NCBI GenBank assembly: GCA_026003615.1
Contig: BPHQ01000001.1
Coordinates: 558,001 to 622,000, forward strand
Source of the DNA: Bellilinea sp.
Lineage (GTDB): Bacteria > Chloroflexota > Anaerolineae > Anaerolineales > Anaerolineaceae
Length of the DNA: 64,000 bases
Reading direction: 5' to 3'
Shown: piece by piece, positions 1 to 10,763 of the stretch
Layout: each line of letters starts with the position of its first letter
How positions within the stretch are numbered: position 1 is the first letter of the stretch
Translations under genes and position numbers: made by a program
The notes under the pieces: model-generated
Database searches by the model: none
Seen by the model: the letters and a program-made list of their open reading frames with translations, nothing else
What the model was told of the DNA's origin: nothing

Positions 1-1028
1 GGCGAATCCTCAAATATATGGATGTTCAATGTTTCATTAGGCAGATATTTTGAAAGATTCGTAAAGAGATTTATCTGTTCACTGGAAGAATTATCCTGAT
101 ACAGGCTCATGCAGAATTGGAGTGCATCAACGGGTTGGTTGAGCGCCAATCCGATGGCGAGCAATGCGTGAAACTCGGAAGGTTTCAGTACCTGATCAAT
201 TGCCAGTTGATAGCGCTGGCATGCCCATAAAAGAGTTCCATAACCAGCCAATGCAATTCCTTCAACTCCGGTTAATCGTAGGGCTATCTCTGCTTCGGGA
301 GAAAATCCAGCTCGGTAAGGGTTCCCATTTAAGGACATTCCACTCAACCGATTGGGGCGCAAGGTCATTGCCGCAGCATGGATACGCCCATTTTCAATTT
401 CCTTTCGAAGTTCAAGTTGAAGTTCTGAATGCAGATTGGGTTTGTCGTAATTTTCAAGTGTGGATTCAACAGGAAAAACAGGTAATCCGGGATAATGTTG
501 CTTGAAGATATCTTCACCTAATACATGATTTTGAAACACGCGGCTGAAGGCATTTTTTGAAAAATCACGCGTGTTGGCGAGAATTTCCACAACGAAGGGT
601 TGATTAGCAAGATTGGGGAAGGGTTGGTTGGGAGGATTTTCGAGAAAACGGGCGTATAATGAGTCGGCAAGAGGTAAACCAGGGGTGCTCGATTCCAACC
701 ATTTTGGAATATTTGCCGTATGAATGGGACGATCCACAAGCGGATTGGTGATTCGAAACCAGTTAATGGCATGTTGTAGTGAAGGTAAACGAATTTTATA
801 AGAGGAAAGGGCTGAATCGAATATTGTGGCAAATGTCAGAGGGATCATATCCCATTCGCTGGTTATACCGTTTGCCTCAAAAATGCCGATTTCATCCTCG
901 GTCAAATTAAAATGAGATGGCAGACCAAGTTGTTCCAGAAAATAAGCAATTGTTCGGTGAAGAGCTGTACGATAGCCACCCGGTTTCACCAGTACACCAT
1001 CAATATCCAGTAAAAAAATAGTTGCCAT
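1..1028 (-). CDS. HAD-superfamily hydrolase, partial (C-terminus outside window)
   Basis: This frame reads leftwards from an ATG at 1028. It stays open for 342 codons to the window edge, so the C-terminus is missing. Residues 8-12 are DIDGV, the DxD nucleophile loop that opens HAD-superfamily phosphatases, preceded by the usual hydrophobic strand. The later HAD motifs (the conserved Lys and the acidic DD loop) were not securely placed. At more than 340 residues it is longer than simple HAD phosphatases (about 220-250), so a large cap or an additional domain is likely. It is divergent from the DegV gene with a 77-base spacer. The substrate is unknown. Confidence 0.7.
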   Translation of the reverse strand, partial: MATIFLLDIDGVLVKPGGYRTALHRTIAYFLEQLGLPSHFNLTEDEIGIFEANGITSEWDMIPLTFATIFDSALSSYKIRLPSLQHAINWFRITNPLVDRPIHTANIPKWLESSTPGLPLADSLYARFLENPPNQPFPNLANQPFVVEILANTRDFSKNAFSRVFQNHVLGEDIFKQHYPGLPVFPVESTLENYDKPNLHSELQLELRKEIENGRIHAAAMTLRPNRLSGMSLNGNPYRAGFSPEAEIALRLTGVEGIALAGYGTLLWACQRYQLAIDQVLKPSEFHALLAIGLALNQPVDALQFCMSLYQDNSSSEQINLFTNLSKYLPNETLNIHIFEDS

Positions 1029-1056
1029 AGTCAAACCTCTGAAGGCTCATTATAAT
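1028..1056 (+). promoter_or_regulatory. Candidate promoter for the DegV gene
   Basis: A perfect TATAAT lies at 1051-1056 with TAGTCA (4 of 6 matches to TTGACA) at 1028-1033, spaced by 17 bases. It is 50 bases before the DegV start and overlaps the first codon of the divergent HAD gene. The weak -35 box keeps confidence moderate. Confidence 0.45.
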
Positions 1057-1105
1057 AGGCAAGGTGTATTTTCGTAAATTCAACTCTGATGCATAAGGTG
1101 GAAAG

Positions 1106-1939
1106 ATGATTGATTTAACAACTGACTCGTGTTCAGACCTGTCACCTGAGATTATCCAAAGTCGAAACATTCGGGTTATTCCGCTTCAAGTTTTTATTAA
1201 TAATCAAAATCTGAAAGATGGGGAAGTAACCCCTCAGCAATTATTCCACCTGGTTGAACAAAGCGGAACTCTTCCGAAGACGGCTGCGCCTTCGATTGCT
1301 GAGTTTGCTGAGTTTTTCAAGACTCCGGGCGAAACGATTTACATTGGTATTTCTTCAAAACTATCTGCCACAGTCCCTAACAGTATTCTTGCCCTGGATT
1401 TATTGGACGGTAATAAAAAAGTGTATATCATCGATTCATTAAATCTCTCTACGGGAATCGGTTTGCTGGTATTGAAAGCGGCCGATTTGCGTGATGCCGG
1501 GTGGAGCGCGTTAGCGATCAGCGAAGAAATCCAACATTGGGTACCAAAAGTACGCACTTCTTTCATAATAGATACGATGGATTACCTTTATAAGGGTGGA
1601 CGGTGTACGGCTCTGCAGGCGATTGTCGGATCGGTTTTGAAAATACGACCGATTATTGAAGTGCGCAGTGATGGCACATTGGGTGTCAAGGAGAAAATTC
1701 GCGGAGGACGGCTAAAGGGCTTAAAGTCCATGCTGGAGGATTTCAAATCCCATTTGCCAAATATTGACCCGGTCCGGGTTTTCGTCACGCACACGGGATG
1801 TGATGAGGATGCAGCCTATCTGGTGGAGGAAATCCGCAAGACCGGGGCAGTTGAGGAAGTTCTGGTTACAACAGCAGGTGCAACCATTTCGAGTCATTGT
1901 GGCCCGAATACGATAGGTATATTATTCATGGTTAAATAA
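1106..1939 (+). CDS. DegV family fatty acid-binding protein
   Basis: The 277-residue product has the full DegV-family length and pattern. It opens with a TTDSCSDLS box at residues 5-13, has the central segment with RCTAL, THTGC near residue 230 and SSHCGPNTIG near the end. DegV proteins bind a long-chain fatty acid; related FakB proteins present it to a fatty acid kinase for phospholipid synthesis. No FakA-like kinase is visible here. The start follows GGTGGAAAG by a short spacer. It is monocistronic: a strong hairpin follows the stop at once. The family call is secure; the exact ligand is not. Confidence 0.9.
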   Translation: MIDLTTDSCSDLSPEIIQSRNIRVIPLQVFINNQNLKDGEVTPQQLFHLVEQSGTLPKTAAPSIAEFAEFFKTPGETIYIGISSKLSATVPNSILALDLLDGNKKVYIIDSLNLSTGIGLLVLKAADLRDAGWSALAISEEIQHWVPKVRTSFIIDTMDYLYKGGRCTALQAIVGSVLKIRPIIEVRSDGTLGVKEKIRGGRLKGLKSMLEDFKSHLPNIDPVRVFVTHTGCDEDAAYLVEEIRKTGAVEEVLVTTAGATISSHCGPNTIGILFMVK

Positions 1940-1941
1940 AA

Positions 1942-1982
1942 AAAATCAGGCGCGGTGCTTTTTTGGCACCGCGCCTGATTTT
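1942..1982. terminator. Bidirectional intrinsic terminator
   Basis: A 17-base arm at 1942-1958 pairs perfectly with 1966-1982, with the core GGCGCGGTGC/GCACCGCGCC around a 7-base loop. It is bounded by an A-run on the left and a T-run on the right. It sits between the convergent DegV and acyltransferase genes and can end transcription from both sides. Confidence 0.92.
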
Positions 1983-2007
1983 GGTTTGGGGATTACCCAA
2001 TGATTTT

Positions 2008-3186
2008 TTATATTAAGCCGACCATTTTCCCAACTTTTTCAAAAATACGGATTACCCTCTCCAATTGTTCGTCGGTGTGAGTTGCCATGTAACTGGTGCG
2101 CAATAACTGATGACCAGGGGCAACCGCAGGGCTGATGACAGGGTTAACGAAAACACCATTTTCAAAAAGGAGTTTCCAGGTCAGGAAGGTCTTTTCATCA
2201 TCCCCAATGATGATGGGGACTATGGGGGTGACCGAATTGCCAATGTTAAATCCCAGTTCAGTGTAGGCTTTACGCATTCTGGCTCCAATTTCATTGACCC
2301 GGGCAATTCTTTCGGGTTCCTCGCGCATGATTTTGAGAGCAGTTAGAGCGGCAACCGCATTGGAGGCGGGAATACTTGCGCTGAAAATCAACGAGCGGGC
2401 ATGGTGTTTGATGTAATGAATCACATCTTCATCTCCAGCCACAAAACCACCCAGCGAGGCAAACGATTTACTAAAGGTGGACATAATCAAGTCTACGTCG
2501 TTGGTAACACCAAAATGTGCTGCCGTACCGCGGCCACCACCCAGCACGCCCATAGCATGAGCATCATCTACCATCAGACGCGCACCGTATTTCTTGGCGA
2601 CCGGAATGATCTCAGGTAGTGGTGCAAGGTCTCCTTCCATACTGAAAAGCCCATCTACAACGATCAATTTTCCGGCTTCTGCTGGCAGGGATTGAAGCAC
2701 GCGTTCGAGATGTTCAATGTCATTATGTCGAAAGCGCTCGATTTTGCCATAACCAAGCCGGGCACCGTCCACAATACTGGCATGGTCATCTTTGTCAAGT
2801 ATGACATAATCCCCACGTCCAACCAATGCACTGACAGCCCCAAGATTGGCTTGCATGCCGGTGGAAAACACCAAGGCGGCTTCTTTACCCACCCACTCGG
2901 CCAGCTCATGTTCCAGTTGTTCGTGCAACGCGAGTGTGCCGTTCAGGAAGCGCGAACCGGTACAGCTGGTGCCATACCTTTCCAGCGCTGCGCAAGCAGC
3001 ATCTTTGACTCGACGGTCGGTGGTAAGGCCCAAATAATTATTCGAACCACACATGATCAGGCGGTGACCGTTGTAAACAACCTCTGTTCCTTCGTTTTCA
3101 TTGAGGGGAATAAAGTAAGGGTAAAAACCCTGGGCAATCGCCTCTTTGGCTGCCGTAAATTGTCGGCATTTTTCAAAAATATCCAT
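2008..3186 (-). CDS. PLP-dependent alpha-oxoamine synthase (KBL or serine palmitoyltransferase type)
   Basis: The 392-residue protein belongs to the alpha-oxoamine synthase family, which condenses an amino acid with an acyl-CoA and releases CO2. Visible features are GSNNYLGL at 47-54, the glycine-rich TGSRFLNGT near 76-84, VDDAH at 206-210 (the Asp that contacts the PLP ring nitrogen) and STFSKSF with the Schiff-base lysine at K240. The family includes glycine C-acetyltransferase, 8-amino-7-oxononanoate synthase and bacterial serine palmitoyltransferase. The GSRFLNGT and EAALVFSTG wording resembles soluble bacterial SPT-like enzymes as I remember them. No tdh or bio gene is adjacent, so the substrate is open. 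Confidence 0.85.
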   Translation of the reverse strand: MDIFEKCRQFTAAKEAIAQGFYPYFIPLNENEGTEVVYNGHRLIMCGSNNYLGLTTDRRVKDAACAALERYGTSCTGSRFLNGTLALHEQLEHELAEWVGKEAALVFSTGMQANLGAVSALVGRGDYVILDKDDHASIVDGARLGYGKIERFRHNDIEHLERVLQSLPAEAGKLIVVDGLFSMEGDLAPLPEIIPVAKKYGARLMVDDAHAMGVLGGGRGTAAHFGVTNDVDLIMSTFSKSFASLGGFVAGDEDVIHYIKHHARSLIFSASIPASNAVAALTALKIMREEPERIARVNEIGARMRKAYTELGFNIGNSVTPIVPIIIGDDEKTFLTWKLLFENGVFVNPVISPAVAPGHQLLRTSYMATHTDEQLERVIRIFEKVGKMVGLI

Positions 3187-3400
3187 GATTGCAAACCTCT
3201 TCTCTTTTCGAAAAATAATGACTAATTGAAATCAATCGTTTTGTACAAAACCCGCCCGAATCATAGACAACGCGGGATGTCTAGAAAATTCTGACTGGAT
3301 TATACCCCGTTCGATGCATTTCGAGATAAAAATTGAGGTATGGTTTGTGATATTATTAACATGTCCAGAGCGTAATAATATCCCCAAAAGGAGGTCGGTC

Positions 3401-4300
3401 ATGGAACTCTATGGTGGTGTTGAAGCCGGAGGAACCAAGTTCGTTTGTGCAATCGGAACATCGCCAGAGGATATCCGCGCTGAGGTGCGTTTTCCGACGA
3501 CTGAACCGAAAGAAACTCTGGCGAAAACGGTTGAATTTTTCCGCCAATATATGGTTAAGAACAACGCCCGACTGGCAGGAATTGGCGTTGGTTCTTTTGG
3601 ACCATTGGACCTCAATCCGGCTTCTCCAAATTACGGTAAGATAACCACAACGCCAAAAAGGGGCTGGTCCTTTACTCCAATCCTCCAAAACCTCCAGGAC
3701 GGGACAGGAGTACCGGTCTTTTTGGATACCGATGTGAATGCAGCCGCATTGGGAGAAGGTTTGTGGGGGGCTGCTCAAGGTCTGAAAGATTACATTTACC
3801 TCACAATTGGCACTGGGATAGGGGGCGGGTTAATCATTAATGGCCTGCCCCATCATGGATTGGTTCATCCAGAAATAGGGCATATTCGCCTGCTTCACGA
3901 TCAAAAAGCCGATCCGTTTGTGGGTATTTGTCCCTTCCATGGGGATTGTTTTGAGGGACTTGCCAGCGGACCGGCATTGCAAGCGCGGTTGGGTAAACCC
4001 GCTGAGAGCGTTCCGGCCTATCATCCTATCTGGGAATTGGAGGCTGAGTATATTGCCCTGGCCTTGAATGATTTAATTTGTGTAGTTTCACCCCAACGGA
4101 TTATTTTGGGGGGAGGGGTGATGCAGCAAAGTCATCTTTTCCCCATGATCCGGGTCAAAGTACAACAATATCTTAACCGTTATATCTTTGCCGCTTCGAT
4201 TCTGGAAAAAATTGATGAATACATTGTGCCACCTGGGTTAGGAAGCCGCGCTGGAGTCATGGGGGCAATTGCTTTGGCAAAATTGCGCATAGAAGGATGA
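3401..4300 (+). CDS. ROK family sugar kinase, fructokinase type
   Basis: The 299-residue protein carries the ROK pattern: phosphate-binding GGVEAGGTK at 5-13, catalytic DTDVNAA (D111) and the ROK zinc site HPEIGH with C177, H180 and C183 in CPFHGDC. The run GICPFHGDC...GLASGP is typical of fructokinase-type ROK enzymes that phosphorylate fructose or mannose. I chose the ATG at 3401 because AAAAGGAGG lies just upstream and the GGxxAGGTK motif follows at once; 29 in-frame codons further upstream look untranslated. The next gene starts 16 bases after its stop, so the two are probably cotranscribed. Confidence 0.88.
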   Translation: MELYGGVEAGGTKFVCAIGTSPEDIRAEVRFPTTEPKETLAKTVEFFRQYMVKNNARLAGIGVGSFGPLDLNPASPNYGKITTTPKRGWSFTPILQNLQDGTGVPVFLDTDVNAAALGEGLWGAAQGLKDYIYLTIGTGIGGGLIINGLPHHGLVHPEIGHIRLLHDQKADPFVGICPFHGDCFEGLASGPALQARLGKPAESVPAYHPIWELEAEYIALALNDLICVVSPQRIILGGGVMQQSHLFPMIRVKVQQYLNRYIFAASILEKIDEYIVPPGLGSRAGVMGAIALAKLRIEG

Positions 4301-4316
4301 GGGTGGAGAAATATCC

Positions 4317-5324
4317 ATGCCACCGCGTTTGACCTTCTTTTGTGAATTGAAATCACCTGAATTAAAGAGATTATTTCAAGCGGGTGAGGTCTTAAGTACT
4401 TTGCAAAAGCTAGGGGCAGAGATTGCACTGGCAATATGTGATTTTTCGGTTGAAAGAGCTTCCGTTGTTCGTCAATTGAATGAAGCCGGTATACCGTTGA
4501 CAGCATGGCTGTTATTGCCTGAAGAACAGGGTTACTGGTTCAATCTGGATAATGCTCCCCTGGCGCTTCAGCGCTATAACGATTTTAAAGAATGGAGTGA
4601 CGAAGCAGGCTTAAAGTGGCACAGAATTGGATTGGACATTGAGCCAGATTTTCGCTTGATTTCTGCCCTGAAAGAAGGGGTGATTCCTTTCGTTAAGCTC
4701 TTTTTCACCACCATCCCGCGTCGTAAAAAACAACTTTTCAACGCTTGGAAGATTTATGAACAACTGGTCGAACAAATTCATGCTGATGGTTATGCAGTGG
4801 AAACCTACCAGTTGCCGGTGATTTTGGAAGAACGAAAAATCCACTCATCCGTTTTGCAACGCTGGCTTGGGATTTTGAATTTGACAGTGGACCGTGAGAT
4901 CTTAATGTTGTATTCCAGTTTTTACCGTCCTTGGGGAGATGCGATTCTGCTCAGTTATGGCAAAGATGCCCAGGCTATCGCCATTGGCAGCACAGGCGGC
5001 GGTGTGGATTTGGAAGGAGTAGCGGATACTAGACCACTGAACTGGCACGAATTCAGCCGGGATTTGTTGATAGCCGCTTTGTTGAAATCGGAGATTGCGA
5101 TATTCAGCCTTGAAGGCTGTGTTCAGCAAGGGTTTTTAGACCGTTTAGTGGGGTTCGATTGGCAACAGTCCGTTCAAATTGACCGAAGGAAATACACAAT
5201 TATTCAGCAAATGAGACAGGTGCTGGCAGCCGGATTGTGGCTATTTGAACGCCCCTGGCTGCCAGCGGTATTGATCATTTTGCTGATTCTGATTCGAATT
5301 GGCCGGCGACGCCGGTTAAATTAA
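4317..5324 (+). CDS. Uncharacterised protein with C-terminal membrane anchor
   Basis: A 335-residue product that I do not recognise. The body (about 1-295) reads as alternating hydrophobic strands and helices. IGLDIEPD near residue 105 resembles the acidic strand end seen in some TIM-barrel glycoside hydrolases. The C-terminus (about 308-328) is a strong hydrophobic segment followed by an RRRRLN tail, so the bulk should face one side of the membrane through a C-terminal anchor. There is no N-terminal signal, which suggests a cytoplasmic body. The start follows GGAG by 9 bases. It is 16 bases after the ROK kinase gene and overlaps the end of the convergent tal-pgi gene by 9 bases. Confidence 0.7.
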   Translation: MPPRLTFFCELKSPELKRLFQAGEVLSTLQKLGAEIALAICDFSVERASVVRQLNEAGIPLTAWLLLPEEQGYWFNLDNAPLALQRYNDFKEWSDEAGLKWHRIGLDIEPDFRLISALKEGVIPFVKLFFTTIPRRKKQLFNAWKIYEQLVEQIHADGYAVETYQLPVILEERKIHSSVLQRWLGILNLTVDREILMLYSSFYRPWGDAILLSYGKDAQAIAIGSTGGGVDLEGVADTRPLNWHEFSRDLLIAALLKSEIAIFSLEGCVQQGFLDRLVGFDWQQSVQIDRRKYTIIQQMRQVLAAGLWLFERPWLPAVLIILLILIRIGRRRRLN

Positions 5325-8096
5325 GTCCTCAATTCTGGCACCGGTCAGGTGTATCCGGATAACACGGCGTTGACGGGCAAGCAAAGCTTCCAAATCACCC
5401 AGGGCTTGAGCGCGTTCAAGTATCCCAAAGGTGATCCCCTGTCCCGGAATCTCCACATCCTCGCTTACTTCGCGAGTGATTTGCAGGAATAAGGCACGAT
5501 CCGGACCGCCTTTGTGCAATTGCCCCGTAGAATGCAGGAAACGCGGGCCGAAACCCAGCGTCGTTGCACAAGCGGTCTCTTCGAGAATGCGATGACGGAG
5601 TTTTTGGAGAACCTCTATCGTATGAGAATTGCGGGGGAGATAGGCGTTGATGGCGATGTAATCTTCTTCGCGAGCCTGCCGGAGGAAGAGATGGATAATT
5701 TCCCGCAGGTTTGAGGCACTTTCCGATCCCGTCAGTGGAATCCCGTAAACTTTTCCCTGCTCATTTTCCCATTGAGGTTGACCCTCATCCAAAGATTGGG
5801 TGCGCCGGTATTCGGCAATTTTTTGGGCGGTACGGTCTTTGTTGTCCTGTACATCCGGCTGGTCAAAACCATTGATGCCTAAAATAGCACTGGCTACAGC
5901 CGTTGCAATTTCCCAACGGTAAAACTCGCCTCCCAGGTCATATACATCCTTCCAATCGAAAACCAGGACTGGGTGACCTGCCTGCCGCAAGGCATCCGCT
6001 CGTTCGTCAAAAAGTCCTTTTTTTCGGAAATAAACGAACAGGCGATCTTGTTTATAGAGTTCTACGGAAACGGGCGGTTCCAGGTCTACGGGGACAATGC
6101 CTTTCCCGTCCTTGCCGGTTGATTCGGCAATCAGCTGCTCTAACCATGAACCGAAGGACTCAAAAGGTGGTTCGGCAAGAATCGTCAATTTATCGCGGCC
6201 GGCGAGGGCTGCTTCTCCTAAAATTGTACCCAGCACCAGACCCGGATTACGGGCAGCAGGAATATCCGGCATGGATTGTGCCAGCATCCGCCCGGCACGC
6301 TGGAGCAGAGTTTCCAGATTCATGCCCAACAAGGCTGCTGGAAATAGTCCGAAGGGGGTCAGGGCTGAGTAGCGTCCACCCACCTGCGGATCACCAGCCA
6401 GTACGGCGCGAAAACCTTTGTTACGGGCTAATTTCTCCAACGGTGTGCCCGGATCAGTGATCGCCACAAAGTTAGACGATGCTTTATCGCCCAATGCGGT
6501 TTGGGCTTGCTGCCAGAAAAAGTCCAAAAAGGCGTTGACTTCACTTGTGGTGCCGGATTTGCTGGAAACGATAAAAAGTGTTTGTTCAATGGGGGCTCGC
6601 CTGGCGGCTTCCAGAACTTGCTGGGGGTCGGTGGAGTCCAGTATGGCTAGATCCAGACCACTTTGATCGCCGAGCTTACCGACCCCAAAGGTAAGGCGAA
6701 AGACCTCAGGGGCAAGGGATGAGCCGCCCATACCCAGTAAAAGAGCGTGGGTCAAACCATCTTCGCGGCAGGATTGGGCGAGACGTTGGTATTCTTCGAT
6801 GAGAGTAAGGCTCTTGATGGGCGATTGCAGCCAGCCCATCCGCTGTCGAATTTCGGCCTGGCCATTCGGATCATCCGTCCAAAGGGAGGGGTCAACCTCA
6901 AACATTCGTCGGCCAACCTGATCCTGTTCCTGCCGCTGGACGGCATGGGGGATGGAGTCACGTAATATCCCAAGTTCTTCCAAAGCAGATTGGCGGCGTT
7001 GTTCAATTGCCTGCATTAAGGCGGTGAAGGCATCGGCAAAGGCTTTGACCCCCTCAACTTCCAGTTCGTAGGTAACTTGCTCCATCGAGATGCCTAATTC
7101 TTCGAGTTGCTGAATTACTTTCTTCTCTGCTTCGACATTCGGCCCCAATTTGACCTGTGCTTCACCATGGTCAAGGAAAGCTTCCAGGGTTTGGGGGGGG
7201 ACAGTATTGACCGTGTCAGGCCCGATCAATTCTTCAACATAAATAACATCTCGATAAGCCGGGTTTTTCGTGCTGGTGGAAGCCCAAAGGGGGCGTTGGA
7301 TATGAGCGCCTTTTTCCCGTAAAGCGATAAACCGCTTTTCCGTAAATTTTTCAAGGTAAAGGGCATAAGCCAATCGGGCATTGGCAATCGCTGCTTTGCC
7401 CAGCAAAGATTGGGCAAGGCCAGCGTTACCTTCCTCTTTCTGAATAATTTCATGCAGGCGTTGATCTACTTTTGTGTCTACCCGAGAAACGAAAAAGGAA
7501 GCCACTGAGGCAATTCGATCTACAGGTAGTCCCTGAGATAACCGGTCTTCCAGCCCGGAGAGGTAAGCGTCAATAACTTCGGCGTAGCGAACAAGGGAGA
7601 AGATCAGGGTCACATTGACGTTAATTCCGGCGGCAATGGTCTTGCGAATGGCGGGGATACCTGCCGGAGTTGCCGGGATTTTGATCATCAGATTGGGGCG
7701 GTTGACTAACGACCACAGTCGCTGAGCTTCGGCAATTGTTCCTTCGGTGTCGTTGGCCAATAACGGATTGACCTCCAAGCTTACATAGCCATCCGCAGCG
7801 TTGGTTTCTTCGTAAAGCGAACGGAACAAATCGGCCGCGGCTTGAATATCCTCAATAGCCAGTTGGGTAAAAATTTGCTCAGCGTTCCAGCCTGACCAGG
7901 CCATTGGCTTGAGAGCGGCGTCGTAATCGTTGGAGCGGGCAATGGCATTGTGAAAAATGCTCGGGTTTGAAGTGACCCCGCGAATCAACCCTTCTTCGAT
8001 TAGCTGAGCCAGCTTACCGGTTTCCAGCAAAGAGCGTTGAATGTTGTCATACCACAAGGATTGACCCAGTTGATGAAGCTGATGGATGCGATTCAT
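5316..8096 (-). CDS. tal-pgi: Bifunctional transaldolase / glucose-6-phosphate isomerase
   Basis: The 926-residue protein is a natural fusion. Residues 1 to about 375 are a TalB-type transaldolase, with GVTSNPSIF near residue 40 and KIPAT holding the Schiff-base lysine. Residues from about 400 to the end are a glucose-6-phosphate isomerase, with [12 protein letters not shown] and the sugar-phosphate loop SSKSGTTSE. Together they interconvert sedoheptulose-7-P/glyceraldehyde-3-P with erythrose-4-P/fructose-6-P, and fructose-6-P with glucose-6-P, in the cytoplasm. It is last in a leftward operon with tkt and rpiB, 12 bases after rpiB, covering most of the non-oxidative pentose phosphate pathway. 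Confidence 0.95.
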   Translation of the reverse strand: MNRIHQLHQLGQSLWYDNIQRSLLETGKLAQLIEEGLIRGVTSNPSIFHNAIARSNDYDAALKPMAWSGWNAEQIFTQLAIEDIQAAADLFRSLYEETNAADGYVSLEVNPLLANDTEGTIAEAQRLWSLVNRPNLMIKIPATPAGIPAIRKTIAAGINVNVTLIFSLVRYAEVIDAYLSGLEDRLSQGLPVDRIASVASFFVSRVDTKVDQRLHEIIQKEEGNAGLAQSLLGKAAIANARLAYALYLEKFTEKRFIALREKGAHIQRPLWASTSTKNPAYRDVIYVEELIGPDTVNTVPPQTLEAFLDHGEAQVKLGPNVEAEKKVIQQLEELGISMEQVTYELEVEGVKAFADAFTALMQAIEQRRQSALEELGILRDSIPHAVQRQEQDQVGRRMFEVDPSLWTDDPNGQAEIRQRMGWLQSPIKSLTLIEEYQRLAQSCREDGLTHALLLGMGGSSLAPEVFRLTFGVGKLGDQSGLDLAILDSTDPQQVLEAARRAPIEQTLFIVSSKSGTTSEVNAFLDFFWQQAQTALGDKASSNFVAITDPGTPLEKLARNKGFRAVLAGDPQVGGRYSALTPFGLFPAALLGMNLETLLQRAGRMLAQSMPDIPAARNPGLVLGTILGEAALAGRDKLTILAEPPFESFGSWLEQLIAESTGKDGKGIVPVDLEPPVSVELYKQDRLFVYFRKKGLFDERADALRQAGHPVLVFDWKDVYDLGGEFYRWEIATAVASAILGINGFDQPDVQDNKDRTAQKIAEYRRTQSLDEGQPQWENEQGKVYGIPLTGSESASNLREIIHLFLRQAREEDYIAINAYLPRNSHTIEVLQKLRHRILEETACATTLGFGPRFLHSTGQLHKGGPDRALFLQITREVSEDVEIPGQGITFGILERAQALGDLEALLARQRRVIRIHLTGARIEDLI

Positions 8097-8108
8097 AAGG
8101 CATACCTT

Positions 8109-8555
8109 TCAATTTTCATTTTCGATGATCTGAACCTTGCCAAACCGTCGGACGTGGCGTTCTTCACCGCTAAATGATGCGGATAAAAATGAGCGCACAA
8201 TCTCCTTTGCCAGTTCGGCGCCAATGATGCGAGACCCCAGACAAAGTACGTTCATATTGTCATGTTCAACACCCTGATGGGCAGAATAGGTATCATGGCA
8301 CAAACCAGCGTAAATCCCCTTGAATTTATTGGCAGCAATGCTGGCTCCTACACCCGAGCCGCAAATGACAATTGCGCGTTCGGCAATACCGTCGAGAACT
8401 GCCCGGCATGCTTTGCTGGTAAAGTCGGGGTAATCTACGGCGTCGGTGGAGTTGGTGCCCAGATCAATTACCTCATGGCCGGCAGCGCGCACAGCAGCGA
8501 TGATTTCATCCTTCAATAAATATCCGGCATGATCACAAGAAACAGCCACTCGCAT
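8109..8555 (-). CDS. rpiB: Ribose-5-phosphate isomerase B
   Basis: The 148-residue protein has the RpiB/LacAB fold pattern: SCDHAG at 6-11, the ICGSGVGASIAANK loop carrying the catalytic cysteine, and the GSRIIG motif. It interconverts ribose-5-P and ribulose-5-P; some family members also act on allose-6-P. It lies between tkt and tal-pgi with 12-base gaps on both sides, which ties it to the pentose phosphate pathway rather than to a sugar catabolic operon. The ATG at 8555 follows a GGAGATAAAG ribosome binding site. Confidence 0.95.
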   Translation of the reverse strand: MRVAVSCDHAGYLLKDEIIAAVRAAGHEVIDLGTNSTDAVDYPDFTSKACRAVLDGIAERAIVICGSGVGASIAANKFKGIYAGLCHDTYSAHQGVEHDNMNVLCLGSRIIGAELAKEIVRSFLSASFSGEERHVRRFGKVQIIENEN

Positions 8556-8567
8556 GAGCTTTATCTC

Positions 8568-10589
8568 CTATGGATTGCTGATTCCAAGCAAATTACGGGC
8601 TTCCTTGAGGACGTTGGCGGTGGTTAAACCAAACTCTTCGTAAATTCTTTTGTACGGAGCCGATGCACCAAACCGTTCGATGCTGATAATGCGTCCCTGA
8701 TCGCCAACGTAGCGATGCCAACCCTGAGCCACACCGGCTTCCACAGCCAGTCGGCGCTTGATGGAGGGGGGAAGAACCTCGTCGCGATAGTTTTGATCCT
8801 GTTGTTCAAACAATTCCCAGGACGGGAATGACACCAGGCGTACATTATATCCTTCAGCAGCCAGACTGTATCCGGCTTCAACAATCAAGGCAACCTCGGA
8901 GCCGGAAGCCATCAGGATGATTTGCGGCTTGGCACCACCGAGATCGGCCATTACGTAGGCGCCGCGGTGCAATCCACTGGTTGAGGCAAAGGTTGATCGG
9001 TCGAACACTGGAACTGCCTGACGGGTGAGAGCAAAAGCAGTGGGTTGGTGACGGTTACGGATGGCGGCGATCCAGGCTTCTCGTACTTCATTGGCGTCTG
9101 CCGGTCGAATGACAACCAGATTTGGAATGGCTCGCAGGGCAGCCAGATGTTCAACCGGTTGATGGGTGGGTCCATCTTCTCCGAGGCCGATGCTGTCATG
9201 CGTATAGACCCAAATCGCGGGAATGTGCGATAGAGCCGAGAGGCGCACTGCCGGGCGCATGTAATCCGAAAAGACCAGAAAGGTACCACAATACGGGATG
9301 ACGCCACCATGCAAGGTCATGCCGTTGACAATGGCGCCCATGCCATGTTCGCGGACCCCAAAGTGGATGTAACGCCCCAGCGGGTTATTGGCCTGAAATG
9401 CAGAACTGCTGTTGATCCAGGTATTGTTGGAAGGGGTCAGATCGGCTGAACCGCCGATTAATTCAGGCAGACGTTCGGCTAAGGCATTGAGGACTTTTCC
9501 GGAAGCAGCGCGTGTTGCAATTCCTTTCGGATCGGCGGCAAATTCGGGCAAATTTTGATCCCAACCTTCTGGGAGTTCGCCGGCCAGCCGGCGCTTTAAT
9601 TCCGCATCAAGATCAGGATAAGCCTGCTGATAAGCTTTGAGGAGACGTTGCCATTTGCGTTCGGCACGCTGGCCGGTTTTGAGCGCCAGACGGAAGAATT
9701 GCAGCACATCCTCTGGAATGTAAAAATCCGGTTCAAGCGGCCACCCCAATTTTTGTTTGGCGCCGCGTAATTCTTCCTCGCCAGGGGGTTCACCATGGGC
9801 TTTGGCGGTGTCCTGACGGGTGGGCAGTCCATAGCCAATGTGCGTCCGGCAGATAATCAACGAGGGACGCGGTTCTTTGCGGGCTTTGCGAATGGCAGCC
9901 TCGACTTCGCGAATGGAAAGACCATTCACATTGCGGATGACATGCCAACCGTAGGCTTCAAAGCGTCTGGCACGATCTTCGGTAAAGGTCAGGTCGGTCG
10001 AACCATCAATTGAAATACGATTGTCATCGTAGAGATAAATCAACTTACCCAATCGTAAATGTCCGGCCAGGGAAGCGGCTTCTGATGCGACGCCTTCCAT
10101 CAAGTCCCCATCGGTGACGATGGCATATACAAAGTGATTGATGACCTCGAAGCCTGGACGATTGAATTCGGCAGCCAAATGAGCTTCGGCAATGGCCATG
10201 CCAACCCCATTGGCAAAACCCTGACCCAGGGGTCCTGTTGTGGTTTCAACGCCGGGAGTAAGCCCGTATTCCGGATGACCGGGTGTTCGACTGCCCCATT
10301 GACGAAAATTTTTAAGTTCATCCAGCGAGAGATCATAACCGGTCAAGTGTAAAAGAGAATAAAGAAGCATGGATCCGTGACCGCCAGAGAGGATGAAGCG
10401 GTCGCGATCCGGCCAGGTGGGATTAGCCGGATGATGTTTGAGAAAGCGAGTCCAGATGACGTAGGCTAAAACGGCTGCCCCCATGGGTAATCCGGGGTGA
10501 CCTGAATTGGCTCTTTGAACACCATCGGCTGAAAGGAATCGAATGGTGTTGATGGCTTTTTCTTCGAATTCAGGAGTGATCTTGATCAT
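8568..10589 (-). CDS. tkt: Transketolase
   Basis: The full-length 673-residue transketolase uses thiamine diphosphate to move two-carbon units between ketose and aldose phosphates. Visible marks are [11 protein letters not shown] near residue 28, the TPP-binding [22 protein letters not shown] in the pyrimidine domain and the C-terminal domain with LMASGSEV. It is the first gene of the operon and starts at an ATG preceded by GAAAGGAAATTCTC. rpiB follows after 12 bases. Nothing about the protein is unusual. Confidence 0.96.
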   Translation of the reverse strand: MIKITPEFEEKAINTIRFLSADGVQRANSGHPGLPMGAAVLAYVIWTRFLKHHPANPTWPDRDRFILSGGHGSMLLYSLLHLTGYDLSLDELKNFRQWGSRTPGHPEYGLTPGVETTTGPLGQGFANGVGMAIAEAHLAAEFNRPGFEVINHFVYAIVTDGDLMEGVASEAASLAGHLRLGKLIYLYDDNRISIDGSTDLTFTEDRARRFEAYGWHVIRNVNGLSIREVEAAIRKARKEPRPSLIICRTHIGYGLPTRQDTAKAHGEPPGEEELRGAKQKLGWPLEPDFYIPEDVLQFFRLALKTGQRAERKWQRLLKAYQQAYPDLDAELKRRLAGELPEGWDQNLPEFAADPKGIATRAASGKVLNALAERLPELIGGSADLTPSNNTWINSSSAFQANNPLGRYIHFGVREHGMGAIVNGMTLHGGVIPYCGTFLVFSDYMRPAVRLSALSHIPAIWVYTHDSIGLGEDGPTHQPVEHLAALRAIPNLVVIRPADANEVREAWIAAIRNRHQPTAFALTRQAVPVFDRSTFASTSGLHRGAYVMADLGGAKPQIILMASGSEVALIVEAGYSLAAEGYNVRLVSFPSWELFEQQDQNYRDEVLPPSIKRRLAVEAGVAQGWHRYVGDQGRIISIERFGASAPYKRIYEEFGLTTANVLKEARNLLGISNP

Positions 10590-10692
10590 GAGAATTTCCT
10601 TTCATAATGGAAAATGGTAAAAAAATAATTGCCAGTTTGAAATTCTACCATTTTATTGTTTAGATGGTTCAGGTTTTGGGGCGGATACATAA

Positions 10693-10733
10693 AAATGCAC
10701 AGATTCGACCTTTGGGCAGAATACTGTGCATTT
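10693..10733 (-). terminator. Intrinsic terminator after copA
   Basis: A 10-base stem (AAATGCACAG with CTGTGCATTT, arms at 10724-10733 and 10693-10702) is followed on the minus strand by more T residues (complement of A-run 10691-10695). It sits 31 bases past the copA stop and before the tkt promoter region, so it should isolate the copper operon from the tkt operon. Confidence 0.8.
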
Positions 10734-10763
10734 GTGGCGGAAGAATGTTCTTAAAAAGAAGAT

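Noticed and set aside
2692-3225. Rightward 177-residue open frame
   Set aside because: It lies entirely antisense within the acyltransferase gene, has no family resemblance and no ribosome binding site.
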